A stretch of 64,000 bases of DNA from Lethocerus indicus. Its lineage: Eukaryota > Arthropoda > Insecta > Hemiptera > Belostomatidae. Below are positions 26,300-38,848 of the stretch, piece by piece. The notes under the pieces are model-generated. The model did not search any database and was not told the origin of the DNA. It saw nothing but the letters and a program-made list of their open reading frames with translations. The stretch lies in NCBI GenBank assembly GCA_019843655.1, contig JACDQD010000102.1, positions 4,907,501 to 4,971,500 on the forward strand, written 5' to 3'. Both the position numbers and the translations under genes were made by a program. Every line of letters begins with the position of its first letter. The stretch's first letter is position 1.

Positions 26300-28640
26300 A
26301 AAAAAATTAAAGACGTCGCTACAACACAATATAATATTAGTGAAGACATTTTATTTTTTCATAGTGCAATCGATCGAACGTCGATAGAAGTTTCGTGAGT
26401 GGAAATTGGCGGCGGGAAGGCCGCCCGGAAAAAGAATATTATAAAACAGAGTGCGGTAGGAACGCCCTCCTTTGGGGCGTCGAGGAGGAGGAGGACAGTG
26501 CGACTAGATCCCGACCCCTTTCCAGAAGCCCAGTGGTTTGCTAATGCGGCAGAAAAACAAAATCCAAAACAGATACGAAACCGGAGAATAAAATCCACTA
26601 CGGGTTTCTTAACTTTCTGTCTTTTTGCGGCCGCATTTGGCAAGATTACAATGCCCTCCTCCCCACTCTGGGCTTATAGAAATATTCTGTTCTTCCTCGA
26701 AATAATTTATTTTCAGTCGTGCAATCCCGTCCGTATTCATGTCACTCGGAGCCCGGATTTAATAATTTCCCACGGATCAAATCTCTTCTTCCTGCGCTCC
26801 GAATTGTGCCTAAAGGAGGCCAGTAAAATTTACGTAATATTGGTAAATTCGAGATTGATCTGGCCGTAATTCCCGGTAGCAGTTTTCAGCGCGTATGCGA
26901 AACACCTTTGTGTGCCACAGAGTTATTTATGACCCGCGACATTTTTCTAAGGGAGTGTCAACATCTTGGACGGGCCGATTTGAATTGAAATTTAATCCGG
27001 TTGCCGCGTTTCCAATTATACGCTGGACGGAAAATCAAAGGTAAATTTAATTGTGACCGGGATTAATTAATTCGTGGGCGTCGGGTCCGTCTGCCATTGG
27101 GCGACACCCGGTTGGCTGGTGCCCGGGACGCCCTTTAACCTTAGTCCGGAGACAGCGCACTACCCGCGTCCCTGCACACAGCCCGCACATACCTTTCGGG
27201 GACAATTCAGCAGCGCGGACATACTACCCTAACACTCATCATATTGTAGACAACAGTAATTATATCACACGAACGCAGGTTTTTAGCGATATTTTCGGTG
27301 CACTATGAGCACCAGTCAAAACGCGAACCTCCCCTTCGGGCCTCCTACTCTTCCTGTCCTCTGTGTCCTGATCTTTTATCTGAATCATTAAGAACCGTAA
27401 AATGTCCAAATCACCCGAATATTTTATTGCTTTTAATTCATTCGTCGGTGCCTAATCATTTACTTTGTGCCCCGTTTTTTGTGGTTCGTTTTCCTTTCGT
27501 GTCACAATTGCATCAGAATAATTTAAAGGCCAGAAGGGACAGTGGCCTTAATTTTTCAAATATGCACACGAGTAGACTATATGAATGTTGGAAACATGGT
27601 AAGAGATTAAAACTGTCATTAATATGAGTCTGGAAAATAATACTCGAAACTAGATATCGTAATTTGAATTGTCCTTTGATCTTAGATCCTTAGACCGACA
27701 CTTTATTTCATATATAATGGATTAGCAAAGCGACAGCAGGAATCATTGGGGTCTCCCAGTATAACAGAGAATAAAATAATAATATTCATAATTCCGATAC
27801 TCATCTTGCAGTTTAGTTGCCTACAGAACTCCCTCGGAGTTTGAACAATAGGAAAGTGAAATGAAACTCGTTATCAGTTAAAAAAGACGAACCCATAGCC
27901 GGAAATTTTGAATTTTTTTTCTACCTTTAATATTAGTTGTAGGTACAATGGGGCAACGATAAACACTGACATGACCATGGCCAGATAAAATAACAAACAA
28001 AAACAATTTTGAATGTTAAATTCAACCATGGGCCTCCAACATGGTGTTCCTGGACATTTCAAAAACCTGAGATGGATATTTGGGTCTGTGGCGGAATTTA
28101 AGTGTACATGCCGACTGAAGGGAGATTTTGTGCTATGTAAAGGGCCCATTGTTATGAAAATACCCTTCTACTTATTTCAATATTATCTCAGTATGGCAGA
28201 CCGTGATAACCAAATTCTGATATTAAATATATAATAAATCTTATATAGACATTTTCAGTAAGGTAATATATATAATACATAATCCTTGTCAACATAGTTT
28301 ATAAATACTGCTGTTTGTTCCTGTTAGTTCAACAACGAGGAGTTCATATGGATTACATAACGGCATTGTTACGGGAAAAGTAACGGTAGATACTCAGTTA
28401 TATAACGCCTACTTTAACCTGTATTAATGTGTCATATAAATATTTTAGTAACGGAAGTTTATTAAGTCCCATTCATTCGTCATAAATTAGGAAATACAGT
28501 TCACTCCCCTAGTTTTAGATGGAACAATATTCATTGGCTTGCGGTCCCACTTCCGATTCTGCAGGTGTGCCCATTGCGGTGTACTTCAAGGGGCATAATA
28601 TTGCTGCTTTTCCAAAGAACTCTCCTTTAGTTGATGTTAT
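26300..28640. other. Non-coding stretch
   Basis: The longest plus-strand frame (26399-26869) has no ATG at its start and an unrecognised translation. An acceptor-like ttattttcag lies inside it at about 26710. I see nothing else that supports a gene. Confidence 0.4.
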
Positions 28641-28654
28641 ATGTATATATATAC

Positions 28655-28700
<46 letters not shown>
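28641..28700. repeat. (AT)n microsatellite
   Basis: A tatgtatata lead and a run of AT dinucleotides with one CG interruption. It resembles the two other (AT)n tracts in the window. Confidence 0.95.
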
Positions 28701-30544
28701 GTCTAGTATCCGAAAATGTTATAGTGTCTATTGCAGACTAAAGCACGGCAGTCTGGAGCTACTTGAGGGTAAAATTGAAACGGGAAACGGGGTAGTTGAC
28801 TTGGGCGGCGATCTATACTTAGCGGCGGTAGGTGAAAAGGCGTGAGGGGTTGCAGTGGGGCGGGGTGATGGGACGGTAGGGGTGGAGGGCCACTCCGGTT
28901 CACAATAGAGAGGGATTGGTACAGGGGCCCGGACCCCTAATGAAGCCCAATTAATCAACTACCTCTCATTGTAGCTTTACTCGGGTTAACCGGCCTATTG
29001 TTTCCTTTGATCGGGCAGACTTCCAGAATCGAAGACTCGAATACACCTACGAAACCTGATATTTTAATCTCCACGTCTCCTGTTTCGCGATAAAACTTCT
29101 GAACCGGTTAATTACTCGAAGGCGATCGTAAGGAAAGCGTTTGATATAATAAAATATACATAATTTATATATTATTTACATTTTATCAGGGATGTCCCGG
29201 GTCTATGTACAAATTACAGGAATATTAAACAATATATCATTTAACGTATTTGTTCGTTTTCGATGATAGCGTTTTCTGTATCCGCTCATTTATTTGGGGC
29301 CCTTATCTGGACCTGACGTCTCGGTTTCACGCTATTGTCAGCCCTAATATAGTGGGCCACTTCGAATGTCAACTGCCACATCTTGACAGAACTGTCACAC
29401 GCTGACGGATTGTCCCTGTAGGGAAGCCGAAAATGAGCCCACGATGATGAGGAAATAAATTAGTTCAGTCCTTAATTGTTAAGGACCATTAGCCGGGCGG
29501 TTAGTGGGCGAAACTTTCACCGGTGCCATTCAGACGAGGGAACGAACAGAAAAAAAACGAATTTTTTTGAGAGAGAACCGAAACCCGTCTAAATAAGGAC
29601 AGAATAAGATGGTGAAATGAACAAATAATTATCATTAAAATGATTGTTAACAATTCAGGACATTCGACATTATATTCCAAACCTATAGATGTTTAAAATA
29701 TTGTCCAACATCTCAAGATATTTAATACAAGCAACAATTAGAGGGGAATAAGCGGGCTCGGTGAAATCACAAATTGGAATTCCTGAAAAGTCAGTTAGGG
29801 AATATATGGACTAAAAAGAGGGTTTCAAAAGCATTGTACTATCGGCATCTTCATTAATCCACAATTTAATAGTCCCCTAGTGCAACTAACATTGCATTGT
29901 TAATTCCAAAGTTAACTAAGCCCTAAGTTATTGTTGCCCCCTGCCTAGTAGTTATTTAATAGCAATAAGGTCGCTTTAATTCGCCAGTTGACTATAACTA
30001 CTCTGGTCTAAACTATAATAGGGTTACGGCTCATGGAATAGAATTTCGATCAATTGGAAGTTTTTTTCAGATGTGACATTTTGTGTTGACCTTTAATCGA
30101 ATGAGGTAAAAATGTTTCATGTGCGAAACCCTCGTTTAAGGGGCAGAATCATTTCGAGGGAACGGAAATCTGAACGGAATTTATAACTATTTATTTGCGT
30201 TGAAAATTTAAACAGTAATTACTGAGGTAAGGTTTCGGCTCCCGGAACCTGGATTTTCACTAACTAACCGCACGTAGTATCGCGCAATACTGTGGGAAGA
30301 ACCACCTGAGCGGGCTGTTTTTACCGTTTTCTTCTAACCGGTCAACCCTCTCGGGTGTTGTCGGCTTCTGGCGTTTAGGAATTGTTACTGATTCTATCAT
30401 TAGGGCCAGATTCCTGTTGAACAGTCGAGAGTAAAGGTCAAAACCACGAACATGGAAAAATAGGGGTTCAATTCCGGCCAACCGAGGTTATTCCCACACT
30501 ATAACGCGATCCTGCATAAAGTTAGTGATGATATAACTATTATT
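28701..30544. other. Non-coding stretch
   Basis: No exon or repeat is supported. A single tRNA B-box-like ggttcaattcc at about 30467 has no accompanying cloverleaf. Confidence 0.45.
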
Positions 30545-30567
30545 GTAGGTTTGTTGTGTTTCTGTCT
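30545..30567 (+). repeat. Left arm of 23-bp perfect inverted repeat
   Basis: It is exactly complementary to 30749-30771. It flanks the ribozyme-bearing unit and is derived from the sequence that normally follows the ribozyme in this family. Confidence 0.9.
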
Positions 30568-30589
30568 CCTCTCTCTGGTTTGGTCTTTT

Positions 30590-30626
30590 GCTAGACCGGT
30601 TTCGGCTGCTCGCCATCATCAGTAGC
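30590..30626 (-). ncRNA. Hammerhead ribozyme, best preserved copy
   Basis: On the minus strand the 37-mer reads GCUA, CUGAUGA, UGGCGAGCAGCC, GAAAC, CGGUC, UAGC. All canonical hammerhead elements are present: the CUGANGA box, a 3-bp stem II (GGC/GCC with a 5-nt loop GAGCA), GAAA, and a GUC triplet before the expected cut between 30594 and 30593. Stem I (GCUA/UAGC) is 4 bp. Stem III has only A-U and C-G around a CG loop. Such minimal stem III forms are known from Penelope-like and retrozyme hammerheads, where two copies can pair as a dimer. The CCGG here is self-complementary, which would allow that. Activity is inferred, not shown. Confidence 0.8.
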
Positions 30627-30748
30627 GGTGTTAGTCACTGTTGGCACTTTGGATCTTTTTCGGGCATCCTCACTGCACTGTCACTTGTACTAGTACAAGT
30701 CAAACATATCTGGTATTGTGTTTATATTTTTAGTAATCTAATTAATAA

Positions 30749-30771
30749 AGACAGAAACACAACAAACCTAC
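30749..30771 (-). repeat. Right arm of 23-bp perfect inverted repeat
   Basis: It is the exact reverse complement of 30545-30567. It continues into ggtattccaaccc, which is the family end block seen at 9.6 kb. Confidence 0.9.
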
Positions 30772-30810
30772 GGTATTCCAACCCTTCGGAGACCCCAAAG
30801 GTATGTTAAA

Positions 30811-33505
30811 ATAACTCATTATTTATTGTTTTTTTGTAGTTTTGCGTCCCGATATTCAACCGACGCTTGTTCCTCTTTTTGTATTTCCCAGTGTTTTTCT
30901 TTCACGTTTCAAACCTATTTAATTTCTTCCGGTGGATTCAAATTCGCGATCAATCGTGATGTTTTTCGCCAAATAGAAGTACTTGAACGCAGGGCCCTCT
31001 GACGTACACAAATATCAATTCACACTGCTCCATCTTTCTTTGCGTAATTACAGTATAAACGTTATGAGTAAAGCTCACGAACTGTCGAACTCTTTTTTTC
31101 TTTTTCTGCAATGTTGTTTTTAGTCCGTATATATTTTCTCTCAATACATATATTAGCTCGAGGGTTGTAGTGCGTTCCGCTTATTGTCTTATGTCACTTA
31201 CAGTGGTATTTTAAAAACATTCATTGGAAAAAAGAGTGAATGTAGGTATATTTAAATAATGAACAAGTTATTAAGTTATTTGTGGCTGTTTATCTGGAAA
31301 ATTTTGTTTTAATTCTGCCATGAATAAGATTTAATAACATAAATGTCTTTCATTCCCGGGGGTAATAATTAGACCTGGGGCCCATATTTAGGGACGTAAA
31401 TTACAAATTTCTAAAACATTCGTTACACATTCCAGTCCCATCCTTAAACTCTACAGTTTTCCTCTCGGTCCTTGGAAGTTTAGGTGTATACCCTCTCACA
31501 TATCTTCAAATATTTAGAAGCAAAATGCGTGTAGTTATATATTTAATAATTTATCATATATTGGTTGTTAATCGTTTTAAGCGGCTTTATGCGCTGTGTA
31601 TTTGTTTTCAAATCTTTTGAGAATGTATTTTCATATAATAATTAACAAATTCACGGAAAATAACAAAAATACATTACACAAGTCCATAACCCGGAAATCG
31701 TTAATACAATGTAAAAAGCTTTAATTAAATTTTGTGGAATTCATATCCGCATTAAGGACTAATTATAGCTTTCGTTGAATATGGTAATTGTTGAAAGGTC
31801 TTTCTGGATATCCGATTTACATTGTTCAAGGGCTATTTGTTCCATTATGCTCTGCAGGTTGCAAAACTACCATTAATAAATAGAAATATCTGAAATTTCT
31901 CTGGTAGAATTCACTGTACTGTATATACAGATTTAGATAGCATTATTTAAGAGAAAACTGACACCCAATGAATATTTTAACAATGACAGGTACAACGCTT
32001 TAAATTGACCGTCGGGCAATCAAATGAAAAATCTAAATTAGTTGGAAAATTAGTTATTAGTTTTCATTATAGGCACTAGAGCTGCCACCTTTGAGGTGAG
32101 AACTGCAACTACTGCACCTACCCGGTACTTTTTGTAATTAGAAAAAAATCTGTAGGCAAACAAAAATAGAAAGATAATCGTATGAAATAACAGTCTGAGT
32201 GTGCTAGTTTGAGAATCTGGAGAGTCGCCCCATGGACCATTTTGAAGGGCCGTTACACGCTGCTTTTACGGTTTGCAGTTATTCTTTAACAGTTGGCAAC
32301 TTACGGTCGGATCTTATGGGGCCGTATAATGGGCCCAAATTGTTTTTTGATTCCCCTCCGCCGTGTATGAAATACTTGCTGAATCTTCCAATTCCATTAT
32401 ATTGGCAGGGAAGTGTAAAACTTCTGTTTCTAATCCCAGTAAATCTGTTTTCGATTGTAGCAAAGCGTCAAATTATAATTTCTGGATTACATGGGCACTT
32501 CATTTTTTTTATTTTATCCAATTGAATCACCCGTTTATCGATGACAGGATCAGCATAAGAAGTAAACCTTTTTTTGGTGCTATTACTAGCACAAAAGCAA
32601 ACAATAGGGGAATATAATAATGGCCTATAATATTGAAAACTTGGTAAAGGATAAGGCGAAATGTTTAACTGAGCTTAAATTCTCGGTGTTAGCTTGATTC
32701 TGAGTGATGAATAAATTTCAAAATTGATTTTTAAAAATTGAGAATGGGCGTGCTACAGACTGCAGAAAATAAGTGGATATAAATAAGTGCATCCCTTATA
32801 TTTGCTTCAGTAAGATTGCAGCATAAAATATGCCATATCCATTTCTTAAAAATGTGAAAATTAATACTGTAGCTCCATGATTAAGGTCAGGGTTGGCGCT
32901 AACAATTTGGTTCAGCCTTCAATTTAAACCTCCACTAATCTAATACCGTTGATCATAATTCAATAAACACCCTGACCTTAGGAGCCACGACCCCAAACCA
33001 ACCGGTTTCCTCGCCCTTTAAATTAATTGAAAAAAAAATACCCGTTAGCTCTCAATTTATTCTTCGGCCGTTTAAATTGATACCTGTTTGTACTGTTTAA
33101 TTGCATCTTTTTGTTACAATCTTTTTGTTCGCGTGGCGGAATTGGCGACTCCAATTCCCCTTTCTAACATCGTCTATGGAGATAGACATTGATTTATTAA
33201 TATTTATTATTGTACATTAATGTAATCTTGTACATAGAGTATTGTATTTGTTTGTAACGACTGACTAGTAGTTCAGAAGTCTTCGACCAAAGATCGGTCA
33301 TATTGAATGGGATTGATAAAAACCAGTAGAATTTTTTTTATAATCAACATTAATGAAGGGGGAGACAAATAGATTCTGACTTCTGATCTCTTACAAAGTA
33401 AAAAAGTGTTAAGGAACAAGTAACAACGGACATATTTATTTGCTCATTACATTCTCCACAAGCCGTTAATTCTTAGGGCGGCGGCCAGGGGTTAATTATG
33501 GCACG
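30811..33505. other. Non-coding, mostly AT-rich stretch
   Basis: No gene or repeat is supported. Overlapping plus-strand frames near 32.2-32.6 kb have unrecognised hydrophobic translations. Confidence 0.5.
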
Positions 33506-33532
33506 GCTTGCTTAGTAAAAGACTAAGCAAGC
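33506..33532. repeat. Perfect 11-bp hairpin
   Basis: gcttgcttagt, loop aaaag, actaagcaagc. It is a perfect stem with a 5-nt loop. There is no T-tract or neighbouring gene to make it a terminator, and it is too short for a microRNA precursor. Confidence 0.85.
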
Positions 33533-36370
33533 AAATTTTCCTGATGTACCCGAGCAGAAATAAAAGCTTAAATAAGTCCATTTGTGGTTGGGCGTAGAGG
33601 AACGGGGAATAAAAAGAGATTTTTATGTTGTTTCATTTTTTTTTTCGAGGGACACAATGGAAACGGGATGGGTTGTTCATTTGGGGCGTAGGAGGGTCAT
33701 TACTGGGGCCTGGACAAAGCGGGCGAAATTAAAATAAGACTGTCGGGGCTCGCACCAGCCGGCCAAACTAAAAGGCCCTCTACCCCTGCACCGTCTGGAA
33801 TTTCAACTCCTCGCCCAAATCTCCTGTAATATTCCGGATGAGATTTGGGACCCGCGACAAAAAAGTTAGAATCTCAACCCGGGGAATCCATTTGAAAATT
33901 GGAGAGGTTTAAAGTTAAAAATCAGAGATATGTACCGAAATAGACCGAGATCGAGAAGTGAGTGGCTAATGAACCGACAGTTTCGGAATATACTTAAAAC
34001 CAACTGAGAACTCGCTCTGACGCAGCGTTCATATTCCCACTAGAGACAGGCAAGACTTAGGCAAGGAAGAATTGTACTAAATTTAAGTACATATATTAAA
34101 TACGACTCCTGAATGTCTTGCGGGGTGTGTTCCACCCCCGCAACTGTATTAATAACTGTAACTGTATTATTAATTTTGGTCGACATTTCATTCTTGAACA
34201 AAGGGTGCCAATAACTTTTGCATAATTGAAAATCAAAAACTAGTGCCATACGATCAAATTCCAAGTTTATTCTTGTCATATTTAGTAGCATTTTCCTCCG
34301 GCCGCTGACATACTCGAGGGGAAATTTCAGCACTTGGAATGCTCTCAAGAAAGTTGTCCCTCCATTAAACATAATCTCGTGTGACCAGCAACCATCCCCG
34401 CTCCACAACCGCCCACCAACCGGCTTAATCTCCGGATCCGGGACTCTGTATTTTTCTGTTACCCTGCCCCGGTTGTAAAACTTAACGGCCGGCGCTAATG
34501 AAATTCAAATCTCGGAACGATTCGACGGAAAGAATTATTCCTTTTAATTCGGCCATAACTGAATTTCGATAGCCCGCGAATTGTAACGGTATCTCCGCCA
34601 AGATGGAGACATTATCGTTAAAAGAACATGAAATCTCGATGACCTCATTAGGTTTTAAATAATTCGAAATTATTAGTTGACTTTAATTATTGCATCGTAA
34701 TAATAAATTATCCATTTTCATCCAGCCATTGCAGGTTATTTTTTACTCATACTTATTATTATAATGAATTCTAATTAATAATGAAATCACGTTTGCCAGC
34801 ACTTTTAACCTTTTGAATCAGTTAGCTAGTAGGTCAACATTAAGTTCAGAATATTGGAAAATGGAACTTCCTAATATTTTCCCCCTATTTTTCAATCGAT
34901 TTTCTTAATTATATTTTATTCATTATTTTCTTCAATACACAGTAGTTTTCATTATAACATACAAGTAGAAAATATTGAATACCAGAGTTTTAACTTGGGC
35001 ATCTCTCCAAATGGTGTACGAATAATAAAATTTTTAATCTGTTTGTGTGTGACACAAATACATTGCACATAACAAACCTACACACGATAGTAAATAAATG
35101 AACAAACCGTTGTTGGCAAAAACTAAAAATAATGATTGAAATTTGTTCATGTCGAAACCAGTACTGGTAAGTGATAATCAAAAATACGTTAAAATTCGCT
35201 TTTAATTTATCCTTAATTATTCGTTATATGTAAATAGACGGTATTGTTGCGAAACATAACTCTCTACAGACGGAAGTAATTCTGAAGGTTTTCTCCATTA
35301 TTTTCAGAAGGGATTTAATAACGCTCCGGCGGAATTGCAGTGTGTAGGAACAGCAAATAGAAAACGTACTTTCTTATAGCAATTATTTTGCAGAAATAAC
35401 CCCACCCGAGGTCTTGGATAGTACCGGAATGTATTTTTTTATCTTCCAACCGAGTCCCTAAATAAATTTACGGAGTGAAATATATTTACTGGGTTTCGTA
35501 CGTTATTAGAAGTCGCCCCTTATCCTATCTTTAATAGGTTCGCGCAAACAAAGCCAACGTCAGTGTCACGAGGAGATATTAGTATTCGTTAAATTTAGTG
35601 GTTTACGTTCATCCTCCCGCCGCATCAGAAGGGTGATTAAAATCCACAATTTATAAGGAAAAGCTGTACAGTAACAAATTAACTCGCTGAAACGTCTTTA
35701 ATAGAATTAAGGACAGTTCAGGGACATTAGAAGTTGATAAGGTTTCTTAGATATTGGTTGTATTTAGTTTTAAAAAGAATATTTCACAGAATGTTATACG
35801 GGCTAAAAAAAATCACAGGGCACAAATGCAAGGGTCACACTAGGGCAGCATATTAGGAGTATGTAAACTTTTTATTTCCTTCTTATTTATTCTATTCTGA
35901 TTTAGCTTATTAATAAATCCCCTGTTTTAGTTTCACTCAATCATACTACATAAATTCTTAGAGCCGCTTGGTCACCGTCTAGGAGAGACCCATCTTATGG
36001 ACGGCAAAAAAATGTTACCACCAGATTTAATAGTTCGTTGTGTGTACAATAAACGGGCAGAATAAACACTGTTCCAACGGGGATTGCCCACTAATTTATC
36101 GTTAGCGAGAATTTAGCTGTAAACTATTCCCCAGTTAGGGCTAGAGTTGGCTGTACGGTGTTGTTCAATAATTGGTAGGCGGTGTAGAGGCGTGGGCGCC
36201 GCCCGGGTCCCAATTTAACAGCCGGGGGAGGGTATACGAGAAATTAAGGCCGCGGGCATTAGAACTGAATATTAAATAATTGAAAATGGCTCCGCGGGAA
36301 GGGGGCGACTGGGAAGGCCGACATTATTGGCTGTGTCCCCGTGCAAGGAATACAAATTAGACTGGTTGGT

Positions 36371-36382
36371 GGGGGGGGGGGG
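36371..36382 (+). repeat. Poly-G tract (12 G)
   Basis: Twelve G in a row within a GC-rich island. It is a mononucleotide repeat whose length is uncertain in assembly. Confidence 0.9.
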
Positions 36383-38838
36383 CGCTAACCTCCTCCCCAC
36401 AAAAGGTAGGGTTGTCGGCTCCAGTTATAAAAATTAGCCGGAGGAAATTGGTAGCCGAGAAGCCCCGGGCTGTTTAATGCCGGCCTAAACGGAGAACGAA
36501 AATCCCTGCCCCTAGACTCCAGTCCACAGTACTTTTAGCATATTTTCTGAACAAGGTGGAAATATGCACCACCCTTGTAGCAGTTTATTCAAGATTTTAA
36601 ATCGGTTGCATTCTGGTAGTGCCTTCTTATGTTTTCCAGTTATTTGATATCCTTTCGAATATTTCCTCAGAAATACTATCACTCTAAAATAAATTGGAAT
36701 GGACGTTTTGAATATTCTGTCTTCTATTGTCCCGTCACTCTTCTCATAAGGAGAACTTCATTATTCTTCTTTCTGATTACTCCTCTTTGCATTTTCCCGC
36801 CTAGCACATAAATGGACGGAGTGGATCACGGATGACTACAGGAAAACAAGTTTATGTATATATGTTTTTAACTCATCGCTTCATCCCTGGGAGGGATATT
36901 GTTCGTCAAGATGAATGAGACCGAGTACATTTCATTCACATATTAACACGTTTATAGAAGAAAAATTAAATAAAATTTCGAGTTTCCAAGCAGTACGGTG
37001 ATCCTAGCCTAGGACAAAATCGTACAGATGATCTATATCAGTTTATTGTAGGCATTTACAATTTATACCGGTGAAACAAAACCGGGCACAATATGCTGGG
37101 ACGCGACTCACTGTTATTTATTCAAATCTGCAGGTCAGGTCGGTTTAGCCCTCGGAATAGTGTTTATCGGGGTATCGTAAACCGCGCTCGGCTGTTATGG
37201 ATTATAAGGGTAGTGCGGCTGGGCTCAGTGGGTTTGAGAGCCTTCTCTCTTCCGCGTATTAATTCTCCGTTCTGTTCTATCCCATTCTCTCCCACGCCGC
37301 ACACCACTGCCTGCGTATTAATTGAAGAATAAATCTGCTCACCGACCCACCTTTAACCCCCTCTTCAACCCCGCCTCTCCACAGCTACATCGCCGTAAAA
37401 ATCCATGGCCCGAATATCAACGACTCCAGTCGGAATTTAATTTGGCATTAATTGGGCAGCTCTCAATTTTCAGCCAGTTACGGGAATGTATTCTTTTTCC
37501 TACTCTATTCTACTATCTCATGAAATCCTAAACATTCGCTTACAGGCGCCTTAAAAGGAAGTGGCCACGTTATCTAAAAATGCCAGGAAAATTAATAAAT
37601 AAATAAAATCAATAAAAAAAAAATAAATAAAATATATACAATATAATAGAGGGTTTCACCTCCATTATACTCTACTCGTTAATAACAAATAGTTAAAACA
37701 ATTTTTTGTTACATATGGCTACATTATCTCCAGTATGGTTGAAACATCATAAAAATTCGATCCCTAATTCCATCATAGAGTGCTTCGTTATTAGACTGGT
37801 TGAATTTCTTGTAGAGTTTACGAGACGGAACAAAAACAAAATATTTAATTTCATATCTACATGACCCGGAAAGAAAGGCAGCTGTGGTAGAGCGAAGGAA
37901 GTGTATAAGATACCGACTGACGCATTGGCCGGGGGTCCGGCGTTAAAATGCAAGCGACTCAACCCCGGGACCGGCGCTTAATTATTGAGCGCGGGCGTTA
38001 AAACGTTGAGCCGGGGCCGGCTTTTTACAGCCAAGGCGGCTCACGTTTTACACCGCAGTTGGGCCCCCCCTTCTACGGCTCAATATTACATCTCATCTCA
38101 ATATTATATCTCTCCTTTCCCCACTCGACTTCGGTCATTGGCGCCGATTACAATTGCCGAAAAGGACATACCTGGCGCTGGCCCTGATGTCAGTACGATA
38201 TATTTACAAATGTACAAATTCACCACATATAGATTCCGTACCCCTCTGAGGAAGGGTACGGAAGCTTCTCGTCGCTTGTGACGGATAATGATGGCATTAC
38301 CGTAATGTACGCGACGCCGCCGCATTATGTGATCAACACATTGACCGCATTAACCCCGTGGAAGGGTGCTCGGTCAATTTCGTTTCCGACAGCCTCGTCC
38401 AGAACCAGACCAGCGTTGTTTCAGAGTTTCTACACCCTTTTAAGCTTCCACGTCAACCGGATAATGGAAACAGTGTACTGCTTTCATAAATGCCACTCAA
38501 ATCCACGTTTGCGAGGCCATTACTCTGGTTTTAGTTCGTCTATACAGCGCTTTAATTTATTGCGGTATCGTACTATTATATCTTATTGTACAGTGCAGCT
38601 TACTGTATATATTTTACTTCCATTGGACTATTATAATGAAAATACTTTTATGATACTACTTCAATTCGGTTATGCTTGGACCCTGTCGTCTTTAATGCGA
38701 TAATTAAAACACGTACTTTATTACCGAGTTGTAAACATAGTTGAGAGACAAAATAGAACCCGTTCATAAATTTCAACTTTTGAACTACGATAACTTCTTA
38801 GCTTCTTCTTCTTGGATGTATACGAGAATTTCAATGAA

Positions 38839-38848
38839 GGGGGGGGGG
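38839..38848 (+). repeat. Poly-G tract (10 G)
   Basis: Ten G in a row after caatgaa. It is a mononucleotide repeat. Confidence 0.9.

Larger units (their letters stand above)
30545..30810 (-). mobile_element. Fold-back copy of the hammerhead element, without minisatellite
   Basis: The segment is bounded by a perfect 23-bp inverted repeat, at 30545-30567 (starting gtaggtttgttgtg) and 30749-30771. Between the arms, on the minus strand, lie the same blocks as at 23.7 kb: the 18-bp perfect palindrome acttgtactagtacaagt (30683-30700), cagtgcagtgaggatgcc, the ribozyme module, caaaagaccaaa and gaggagac. Beyond the right arm, ggtattccaaccc matches the 9.6-kb end fragment but in plus orientation. The copy is thus minus-oriented sequence joined head-to-head to a plus-oriented 3' end. 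No target-site duplication is visible. Confidence 0.75.

Noticed and set aside
26399..26869. 156-codon plus-strand open frame
   Set aside because: It has no initiating ATG at its start, a low-complexity arginine-rich beginning and no recognisable domain. An internal acceptor-like site has no donor partner.
30236..30262. ggtttcggctcccgg, resembling the hammerhead GCCGAAACC end
   Set aside because: No CUGANGA box or closing stem lies at the required distance on the minus strand.
30455..30480. tRNA B-box-like ggttcaattcc
   Set aside because: No A box at the right distance and no cloverleaf; the T-stem does not pair.
33506..33532. Hairpin considered as a terminator or microRNA precursor
   Set aside because: The 11-bp stem with 5-nt loop is too short for a microRNA, and a rho-independent terminator makes no sense in this eukaryotic context without a T-tract.
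38278..38703. 141-codon plus-strand open frame
   Set aside because: No ATG at the start, no domain, and codon endings like the surrounding DNA; probably chance.
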